From the NCBI RefSeq assembly GCF_003054285.1, contig NZ_QBKS01000001.1:434001-498000 (forward strand): a stretch of 64,000 bases of DNA, given 5' to 3'. Below the pieces are notes generated by a model. The model was not told the DNA's origin, made no database searches, and saw nothing but the letters and a program-made list of their open reading frames with translations. The DNA is from Litoreibacter ponti. Its GTDB lineage: Bacteria > Pseudomonadota > Alphaproteobacteria > Rhodobacterales > Rhodobacteraceae. Both the position numbers and the translations under genes were made by a program. Shown here piece by piece: positions 1 through 5,982 of the stretch. Numbering within the stretch: the first letter of the stretch is position 1; each line of letters begins with the position of its first letter.

Positions 1-1089
1 AGCTTGGTGCCACTGGCGGAAGATGCGGGCGTCGTGCTGGAGATTCTGACCGGACGCGACAAGGGGGCGGACCGCGCGCGCAAGCTGCAAGCGCTAGCGT
101 CGGGAAAGATCGACATCCTTGTCGGCACCCATGCGGTCTTCCAAAAAGATGTGGACTATCAAGACCTTCGCATAGCGGTGGTGGACGAACAGCACCGGTT
201 CGGGGTTAATCAGCGGTCCGAATTGGGATCAAAGGGCCGCGCGGTGGACATGCTGGTCATGACGGCGACGCCGATCCCGCGCTCGCTGTCACTGGCGCAA
301 TATGGCGACATGGATATCTCGGTGCTGGACGAGAAGCCGCCCGGGCGAAAACCGATCACAACGGCGACGGTCTCGACCGCGCGGCTCGACGAGGTCGTTG
401 GCAAGCTGAAAGGAGCGATCGCGGAGGGGCGGCAAGCCTATTGGGTCTGCCCGCTGGTCGAGGAAAGCGAGGTTTCCGACAAGATTGCTGCCGAGGCGCG
501 GTTCAAACACCTGCGCGCGGCACTTGGCGAAGGGGTCGTCGGGCTGGTCCATGGCCAGATGCCGCCCGCCGAAAAAGACGCGGCGATGGCGAAATTCGTC
601 GCGGGCGAGACCTGTGTGTTGGTGGCGACGACCGTGATTGAGGTGGGGGTCAACGTGCCCAACGCGACGATCATGGTGATTGAGCGGGCGGAAGGCTTCG
701 GGCTGGCGCAGCTGCACCAGTTGCGCGGACGGGTCGGGCGGGGCGAGGGCGCGTCAACCTGCCTTTTGCTGTTTCAGGACCCGCTGTCGGAGACCGCGAA
801 GCGCCGCCTGGCGATCATGCGCGAGACCGAGGACGGCTTCCGCATCTCCGAGGTTGATCTTGAAATGCGCGGCGCGGGGGATGTGATCGGAACGGCGCAA
901 AGCGGACTGCCGCGCTTTCGGATCGCGGATCTGGAGCGTCAGACCAGCCTGATGGCGGTCGCGCAAAGCGATGCGCGCAAGCTGATGCATGATGATCCCG
1001 GGCTGACCTCCCCGCGCGGGCAGGCGGCGCGCGTTCTTTTGTGGCTGATGGAAGAAGACAAGGCGATACGTTTGATTTCAGTGGGTTAG
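1..1089 (+). CDS. recG: ATP-dependent DNA helicase RecG, C-terminal part (5' end outside window)
   Basis: RecG is a superfamily 2 helicase that unwinds branched DNA and regresses stalled forks. The reading frame is open from base 1, so the N-terminal wedge domain and first helicase motifs lie upstream. Visible are the DEQHRFG box (motif II region), the TATPIPRSL motif with the following DEKPPGRKP segment typical of RecG, the ATTVIEVGVNVP segment, motif VI (LRGRVGRG) and the RecG-specific C-terminal hook region EMRGAGDVIGTAQSG. About 360 residues are present, roughly half the usual length of about 690. The stop is TAG at 1087-1089. A LexA-type box and a short gene follow directly, so this may be a DNA-repair neighbourhood, which is an inference. 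Identification is firm from the motifs. Confidence 0.96.
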   Translation, partial: SLVPLAEDAGVVLEILTGRDKGADRARKLQALASGKIDILVGTHAVFQKDVDYQDLRIAVVDEQHRFGVNQRSELGSKGRAVDMLVMTATPIPRSLSLAQYGDMDISVLDEKPPGRKPITTATVSTARLDEVVGKLKGAIAEGRQAYWVCPLVEESEVSDKIAAEARFKHLRAALGEGVVGLVHGQMPPAEKDAAMAKFVAGETCVLVATTVIEVGVNVPNATIMVIERAEGFGLAQLHQLRGRVGRGEGASTCLLLFQDPLSETAKRRLAIMRETEDGFRISEVDLEMRGAGDVIGTAQSGLPRFRIADLERQTSLMAVAQSDARKLMHDDPGLTSPRGQAARVLLWLMEEDKAIRLISVG

Positions 1090-1117
1090 GGTCAAAAGTC
1101 TGCATTTGTTCTCAAAT

Positions 1118-1132
1118 GTTCTTAAAAAGTTC
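1118..1132 (+). promoter_or_regulatory. Probable LexA (SOS) box, GTTC-N7-GTTC
   Basis: The sequence reads GTTC (1118-1121), seven bases, GTTC (1129-1132), the direct-repeat form known for the alphaproteobacterial LexA operator. A further GTTC lies at 1108-1111 with a 6-base gap to the first, and an opposite-orientation GAAC is at 1156-1159. The box is 69 bases upstream of the small gene at 1202 and just after the recG stop. The motif match is direct observation. Regulation by LexA is inferred from it. Confidence 0.65.
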
Positions 1133-1201
1133 TTTACAACCTCAGATAGAAATGAGAACAAAGGTGCAACAAAACAATCGACGCTTGAGGGAGCTTTCAC
1201 C

Positions 1202-1324
1202 ATGATCAACGATCTTCGCACCATTCTGTCCCGGTCCCCCAAGGCGCTGGCCCAAGATGCCGCCGGGATCGCCGCGATCGGGGTCATGATGACCGTCGCG
1301 CTCTACATGCCGTCGCTGTTCTAG
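1202..1324 (+). CDS. Small single-pass membrane protein, probably SOS-induced
   Basis: This 40-residue gene is too short for most gene callers. The ATG at 1202 is preceded by a good ribosome site (GAGGGAG, 1187-1193). The product has a charged N-terminus (MINDLRTILSRSPK) followed by one hydrophobic segment of about 20 residues (roughly 20-40) ending at the C-terminus, so it is probably a bitopic inner-membrane protein. An alphaproteobacterial LexA-type box lies upstream and a strong intrinsic terminator downstream, giving it a complete transcription unit of its own. Caulobacter SidA, a LexA-controlled membrane peptide that blocks division, is a possible functional parallel, but I see no sequence relation. 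The function is unknown. A longer in-frame extension to 1106 is unlikely because it would run through the operator and the ribosome site. Confidence 0.7.
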   Translation: MINDLRTILSRSPKALAQDAAGIAAIGVMMTVALYMPSLF

Positions 1325-1479
1325 ACTTTTCAAAGAGTTAACTGCCTGCTGTCTTATTCCCAAAAGGCTTGATCCGGACCTATCCCGTTTCCCGATCAAG
1401 AGATGCGCATTGGTCCCCAGCCACTGCCGACTGCCTCTTCCCGGCACGCGCGTCTGCCCTGACAAGACATGCTGACTGG

Positions 1480-1513
1480 CCGCCGCGTCCCGCCCGGGCG
1501 CGGCGGTTTTTTT
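1480..1513 (+). terminator. Rho-independent terminator after the small membrane gene
   Basis: An 8-bp stem (CCGCCGCG 1480-1487 with CGCGGCGG 1499-1506) encloses an 11-base loop and is followed by seven T residues (1507-1513). The convergent gene on the minus strand has its TAA stop inside the T run at 1512-1514. The structure is oriented for the plus strand. Confidence 0.85.
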
Positions 1514-1964
1514 ATGCGGTTTGGGTGGCTTCGACCTGTTGCATCGCCTCAAGTGTCGCATCAAGCGACAGCAGGATCGAGGCGTGGCGATTGCGATAAT
1601 CCTTCGCCGGCAGCAGCACTTTCAACCCATCAAACGGGGCATCCGGGGCGGGGCCATCGGATTTCAGCATCGCCTTGAGCTGGCTTTGGGCCGCTTCCAC
1701 CTCGGGCAACGTACGCCCAATGATGGCCCGTCCTACGACCGACGCTGCCGCTTGGCCAAGCGCGCAGGCTTTTACATCCTGACCGAATCCGGTGATGCGC
1801 CCATCTTCCATATCGAGATCAACCGTCACGGTCGATCCGCATAGCGGCGAGCGGCGCTTCGCGGTCGCCTGCGGCGCGTCAAGCCGTTCTGTATGCGGAA
1901 TATCCGCGGCCAGTTCCAGAATCTGCCCGGAGTAGAGCTTGATCAGATCGGTGTTCTCGGACAT
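1512..1964 (-). CDS. IscU/NifU N-terminal-like iron-sulfur scaffold protein
   Basis: A 150-residue protein of the IscU/SufU fold. The first ligand motif SPLCGS places Cys42, and the second, KACALGQAAAS, places Cys67. The third cysteine expected in IscU and SufU (in a RxxCA-type motif) is replaced by histidine in DYRNRHAS (His127). The usual role is to receive sulfur from a cysteine desulfurase and assemble or pass on a cluster. With a Cys-Cys-His set it may instead act as a sulfur acceptor or zinc-bound partner for SufS, which is an inference. The gene lies divergent to hisI and about 34 kb from the suf operon, which has no sufE or sufU gene of its own in this window. Start is ATG at 1964. 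Confidence 0.8.
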   Translation of the reverse strand: MSENTDLIKLYSGQILELAADIPHTERLDAPQATAKRRSPLCGSTVTVDLDMEDGRITGFGQDVKACALGQAAASVVGRAIIGRTLPEVEAAQSQLKAMLKSDGPAPDAPFDGLKVLLPAKDYRNRHASILLSLDATLEAMQQVEATQTA

Positions 1965-2075
1965 CGCGCGTCTCTCTCTCGCATGACAACTTCATTGCGG
2001 CTTCCCATCACCGGGCAAACCGTGGATAACGCTCAAGATAAGCTTTGCCGCGCGGTTTGCAAAACGGGAAATCCC

Positions 2076-2438
2076 ATGACCACCTTCGATCCCGCAACTT
2101 TGAGCTATAATGAGCAGGGGCTCGTGCCTGTGATTGCCCAGGATCACGGGTCGGGAGAGGTGCTGATGCTTGCGTGGATGAACGCGCAGGCCGTCGCAAA
2201 AACACTTGAAACACGCCGCGTAACCTATTGGTCGAGATCGCGAAAATCATTTTGGGTGAAGGGCGAGACCAGTGGCCACACGCAAGAGCTTGTCGACCTG
2301 CGCGTCGATTGCGACCGCGACTGCCTGCTGGCTATCGTGCGACAAACCGGCTCAGCCTGCCACACCAACCGACGGGTCTGTTTCTATACCTCTGTGAGTT
2401 CCGGCGAAGAGGTCGAGCTGATGTCGCCCGAGGCATAA
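2076..2438 (+). CDS. hisI: Phosphoribosyl-AMP cyclohydrolase
   Basis: HisI opens the adenine ring of phosphoribosyl-AMP in histidine synthesis. The 120-residue protein has the family hallmarks: MLAWMN near residue 30, the TYWSRSR(K)SFWVKGETSGH block, the acidic metal-binding DCDRDC, and cysteines in SACHTNRRVCF that bind zinc in this family. Length fits the stand-alone cyclohydrolase, without the fused HisE domain of enterobacteria. The start was set at ATG 2076 (MTTFDPATLSY); the frame is open further upstream, but that stretch covers the divergent intergenic region and has no family similarity. It ends 10 bases before the convergent gluQRS stop. Confidence 0.95.
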   Translation: MTTFDPATLSYNEQGLVPVIAQDHGSGEVLMLAWMNAQAVAKTLETRRVTYWSRSRKSFWVKGETSGHTQELVDLRVDCDRDCLLAIVRQTGSACHTNRRVCFYTSVSSGEEVELMSPEA

Positions 2439-2448
2439 CACGCGCAGC

Positions 2449-3294
2449 CTAAAGACCAACCCTTGCCCGGATATCCGCAGGGCTGTCCCCGGCGGCGCGG
2501 TACGTTGCGATAGCGCGGGCGTCGTCGCGCTTGGCCAGACGCTTTCCGGCTTCGTCCCGAATGAGGGGGTGATGGTGGTAGATGGGCGTGGGAAGACCGA
2601 GCAGCCGCTGCAGCACGACGTGAATTTGGGTCGCTTCGAACAGATCTTCGCCGCGCACCACGTGGGTGATGTCCTGTGCGGCGTCGTCCAGAACCACGGA
2701 CAAATGGTAAGAGGTCCCCATGTCGCGACGGGCAAGCACAACATCGCCGACCTGAGAGATCAACGTCTCTGCATCGACACGAACAGTTCGGGCGTTTGTG
2801 CCGGTTTCCGTAAAAACCGCGTCGATACCTCGCGCCGCACGCGCCATATCAAGCCGAAGTGCAGCGCCGTCCGGCAACGGTCCACTGCGATCTCGCCCGC
2901 GACAGGTGCCGGGGTAGATGATGCCATCCGGGCCCATCGGTGGCGTCACGCCTTCTTGCGGTGCGCTCGCCGCCTCCATGATATCGCGCCGATTGCACAG
3001 GCATGGATAGAGCAGGCCGCGTTGCCACAGCGTGTCCAGCGCTTTGCGGTAGACCGGCGCGCGATCCGACTGGCGCATGACCGGTTCCGCCCATGACAGG
3101 CCAAGCCACGCGAGGTCATCGAAGATCTGCGCCTCCCATTCCGGGCGCGCGCGACTTTGGTCGATATCCTCAATCCGTAGTACAAAGCTGCCGCCTGCCT
3201 TCAGTGCCATATCGTGCGCAAGCAATGCGGAATAGGCGTGCCCGAGATGCAGTGGGCCCGTCGGCGACGGCGCGAACCGAGTTCGAAAGGTCAC
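2449..3294 (-). CDS. gluQ: Glutamyl-Q tRNA(Asp) synthetase
   Basis: This truncated GluRS paralogue attaches glutamate to the queuosine base of tRNA-Asp rather than to the tRNA 3' end. The 281-residue protein begins with the class I signature TRFAPSPTGPLHLGH (HIGH-type HLGH at 16-19). It has the zinc knuckle with Cys98, Cys100 and Cys131, and a KMSKS-like KRLAKRD at 251-257. The anticodon-binding domain of true GluRS is absent, as expected. Its ATG overlaps the stop of the upstream methyltransferase gene (ATGA, 3291-3294), so the two are probably translated together. Identification rests on the motifs and the length. Confidence 0.94.
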   Translation of the reverse strand: MTFRTRFAPSPTGPLHLGHAYSALLAHDMALKAGGSFVLRIEDIDQSRARPEWEAQIFDDLAWLGLSWAEPVMRQSDRAPVYRKALDTLWQRGLLYPCLCNRRDIMEAASAPQEGVTPPMGPDGIIYPGTCRGRDRSGPLPDGAALRLDMARAARGIDAVFTETGTNARTVRVDAETLISQVGDVVLARRDMGTSYHLSVVLDDAAQDITHVVRGEDLFEATQIHVVLQRLLGLPTPIYHHHPLIRDEAGKRLAKRDDARAIATYRAAGDSPADIRARVGL

Positions 3295-3902
3295 GCTTTT
3301 TCAAACACGTAGATCATGGAGTTCAAGTTCAGGCCGGGCAGATGATCGCCGTACTCTTCCACCCGGGCGATATGGCCGTAGTCTTTCAACCGCTGCACGC
3401 CGTCGGTGTATTCTGCATCCTCGAGCGCATGATCATTCAGCGAAAACCCCAAGATCCCACCCGTAGGAACCAGCGCGATCAAGGTGTCCATCAGCGAGGC
3501 CGGGCCCGCGCCCGTGCTGATGACCCCGACCGCCGCAATCGCAGAATAGGCATCGGGCGCGAAAGGCAGAGGCCGGGTCAGGTCGAGCGGGATCAAATCG
3601 CGGTAGAATTTGCGCGCCTTCGCCTCGGCCAGCATGCCGGGCGAGGGGTCTGCGCCATCGATCGTGGTGAAGCCAGCGCCATAGAGTGCGGCGCCCGACA
3701 GACCCGTGCCACATCCGTAGTCGAGCACGGGCGCGCTCGTGTCGGCAGCGACTTTGGCCATGGCGACGGCCAAACGGCGCGGCGTGCGGTAGCCGTGCTC
3801 GGTCACCTCGTCGTCATAGCTGGCCGACCATTCGTCATAGAGCGCGCGGGTCGCGGCATCGCCTTCGGTCTCGTAGACCTGATCGAGAAATTTTTTTACC
3901 AT
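3291..3902 (-). CDS. Class I SAM-dependent methyltransferase
   Basis: A 203-residue methyltransferase. The SAM-binding glycine loop DYGCGTG is at 61-67, with the acidic post-II residue in DGADPSPGML and a PDAYSAIAAVGVIS segment as motif IV. The N-terminal YDEWSASYDDEV block resembles the WBSCR27-type methyltransferases. The substrate cannot be read from the sequence. It forms a minus-strand run with trmFO upstream (22-base gap) and overlaps gluQRS by 4 bases, so it may belong with tRNA modification, though that is only an inference from neighbours. Confidence 0.88.
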   Translation of the reverse strand: MVKKFLDQVYETEGDAATRALYDEWSASYDDEVTEHGYRTPRRLAVAMAKVAADTSAPVLDYGCGTGLSGAALYGAGFTTIDGADPSPGMLAEAKARKFYRDLIPLDLTRPLPFAPDAYSAIAAVGVISTGAGPASLMDTLIALVPTGGILGFSLNDHALEDAEYTDGVQRLKDYGHIARVEEYGDHLPGLNLNSMIYVFEKA

Positions 3903-3923
3903 GCCGCCAGCGTGGCAAAAACC

Positions 3924-5285
3924 TCAGGCCGCGTCCAGTCTCGCATGATCAAGCCATTGCGACCAGGCCTGTTTGGCGCGGTCGGTGTAGAGCTTGTAAC
4001 GGGTCGCGCGATTGCGGCGGCCGCCCTTGGCATCGACGGGGGGGAACAAGCCGAAATTGACGTTCATCGGCTGGAACGTTTTCGCATCGGCACCACCCGT
4101 GATGTGGGTGACGAGCGCGCCCATCGCGGTCTCGGGCGGCGGCGGCTGAATGGACTGGCCAAGCAGTTCGGCGGCGGCGAACCGCCCTGCCAGTAGGCCC
4201 ATCGCGGCGCTTTCCACATATCCCTCGACCCCGGTGATCTGGCCTGCGAAGCGCAGATGCGGCTGCGACTTCAGGCGAATCTGTGCATCCAGCAGGGTCG
4301 GCGAATTAATGAACGTGTTGCGGTGGATGCCGCCGAGCCGTGCGAATTGTGCCTCTTCCAGCCCGGGGATCATGCGCAGAACCTGCTTTTGCGCGCCGTA
4401 TTTCATCTTGGTCTGGAAGCCCACGATGTTGAACAGCGTGCCAAGCGCGTTGTCCCGGCGCAGCTGCACGATGGCGTGCGCCTTGATGTCGGGCTGGTGC
4501 GGATTGGTCAGGCCCACGGGCTTCATCGGGCCGAAGCGCAGAGTCTCGCGGCCCCGTTCGGCCATCACCTCGATGGGCAGGCAGCCATCGAAATATCCGG
4601 CCGTCTCGCCCGGTTTGAACTCGGTCTTCTCGGCGGCGAGCAGCGCGTCGATGAAGGCCTCGTAGGTCGGTTTGTCCATCGGGCAGTTGAGGTAGGCTGT
4701 GCGCTCCTCCTCGGTCTCGCCCTTGTCGTAGCGGGACTGGAACCAGGCCTTTTCCATGTTGATCGTGTCGAAATAGATGATCGGCGCGATGGCGTCGAAG
4801 AAGGCCAGGGCGTCTTGCCCCGTCTCAGCCGCGATGGCCTTTGCCAGCCCGGGCGAGGTCAGCGGCCCGGTCGCGATGATCCAGGTGCCATCGGTGGGCA
4901 GCGTCTCGACCGGCTCATATGAGACCGAGATATTCGGATGGGATTTCAGCTTCGCGGTGACGGATTGCGCGAAAGGGTCGCGATCGACAGCAAGCGCGCC
5001 GCCCGCGGGCAGGGCATGTTTGTCGGCCATTTCCATGATGATGCCGCCCGCCGCGCGCATTTCCCAATGCAGCAGTCCGACCGCGTTCTGTTCGCTGTCG
5101 TCAGAGCGGAAGGAGTTGGAGCAGACCATTTCAGCCAGATCGCCGGTGCGGTGGGCGAAGGTTTCGACCTTGGGGCGCATCTCGTGGATGACCACGTTGA
5201 CGCCCATTTGGGCGGCCTGCCATGCGGCCTCGGAGCCGGCCATGCCGCCGCCGATGATATTAAGGGTGGGGGTATTGTTCGTCAT
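3924..5285 (-). CDS. trmFO: Methylenetetrahydrofolate-tRNA-(uracil-5-)-methyltransferase TrmFO
   Basis: TrmFO makes 5-methyluridine at position 54 of tRNA using methylene-tetrahydrofolate and FAD. The FAD-binding GGGMAGSEAAW lies at residues 12-22, followed by MRPKVETFAHRTGDLAEMVCSNS with the first functional cysteine and YFDGCLPIEVMAERG with the second. The RYKLYTDRAKQAW block near the C-terminus is also typical. The ATG at 5285 gives 453 residues, the normal family length, and puts the glycine motif at the expected position. An upstream in-frame start at 5357 would add 24 unrelated residues. The start lies inside the end of the LysR-like reading frame in a different phase, so the genes may be translationally coupled. 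Confidence 0.95.
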   Translation of the reverse strand: MTNNTPTLNIIGGGMAGSEAAWQAAQMGVNVVIHEMRPKVETFAHRTGDLAEMVCSNSFRSDDSEQNAVGLLHWEMRAAGGIIMEMADKHALPAGGALAVDRDPFAQSVTAKLKSHPNISVSYEPVETLPTDGTWIIATGPLTSPGLAKAIAAETGQDALAFFDAIAPIIYFDTINMEKAWFQSRYDKGETEEERTAYLNCPMDKPTYEAFIDALLAAEKTEFKPGETAGYFDGCLPIEVMAERGRETLRFGPMKPVGLTNPHQPDIKAHAIVQLRRDNALGTLFNIVGFQTKMKYGAQKQVLRMIPGLEEAQFARLGGIHRNTFINSPTLLDAQIRLKSQPHLRFAGQITGVEGYVESAAMGLLAGRFAAAELLGQSIQPPPPETAMGALVTHITGGADAKTFQPMNVNFGLFPPVDAKGGRRNRATRYKLYTDRAKQAWSQWLDHARLDAA

Positions 5286-5922
5286 GCCCCGCCATGTAGC
5301 GCACCGCGCGAGAGCCGGAAAGGGCTGTTTCAAAGTGGGGGCACGCGGTGGGCACATTCAGCCAGTTCGCCTCGAGGACACAGGATTTGATCCAGTCGAG
5401 AACGTGCTCTGTCTCGGGCCGCTCCAGCGCATCTGCCTTGTAACTCAGCCAGATCGGCGCGGAGATCCCTTCAGACAGCGCGTCGAGCCGCACCAGATCA
5501 CGATCAAGCGTGCCGGTAATATCGGGCAGGATCGCCGCGAGGCCCATCGTTTTCATCGCCGTGATCTTGAACGGCATGCTTCCCACCATCAAAGTCGGCG
5601 GGCCGCAGAATGTCTTCTCCGCAAAACTATTGGACACGGATTGCCGCACGGTTGCGGAGTTCCCAATCCATCCGGCCGGATCCGTGACGCCGCGCGGTGC
5701 GTATGCGCTGTAGGTCAGTCGGCCAATTCGGCTGGAAATCAATGCAGGATTGGACGGACGTCGCAGGTTCAGCTGGATAAACGGCCCGCGCATCCGTCCG
5801 TCATTGATATGCTCGTCGAGGACCAGGCAAAGATTTGGGCAAAGCTCCAGCAGCACCTTCATATGCGCAAGCAACAGGTTGTCCAGGATCACCGGTGGGC
5901 CGGAAATCACGTAACGGGTCAT
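5260..5922 (-). CDS. LysR-type effector-binding domain without DNA-binding domain
   Basis: The 220 residues match in outline the LysR substrate-binding domain. They open with RYVISGPPVILDNLLLAHM and CPNLCLVLDE, which correspond to the start of that domain. They continue through a MKTMGLAAILPDI segment equivalent to the usual C-terminal half and finish near SAPIWLSYKADA. The winged-helix DNA-binding region and linker, about 85-90 residues, are missing. An in-frame TGA sits just before the ATG at 5922 and gyrA ends only 60 bases upstream, so there is no room for them. The 3' end overlaps the trmFO start by 26 bases. It is either a remnant of a deleted regulator or a stand-alone ligand-binding protein. 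The frame is intact. The family call is moderate and the function is unknown. Confidence 0.6.
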   Translation of the reverse strand: MTRYVISGPPVILDNLLLAHMKVLLELCPNLCLVLDEHINDGRMRGPFIQLNLRRPSNPALISSRIGRLTYSAYAPRGVTDPAGWIGNSATVRQSVSNSFAEKTFCGPPTLMVGSMPFKITAMKTMGLAAILPDITGTLDRDLVRLDALSEGISAPIWLSYKADALERPETEHVLDWIKSCVLEANWLNVPTACPHFETALSGSRAVRYMAGHDEQYPHP

Positions 5923-5982
5923 GGGATTCGCTCACAGGTTGCCTTTGGGCGGCACCCTAGCCACACAAGTGCAAAAATTTCG

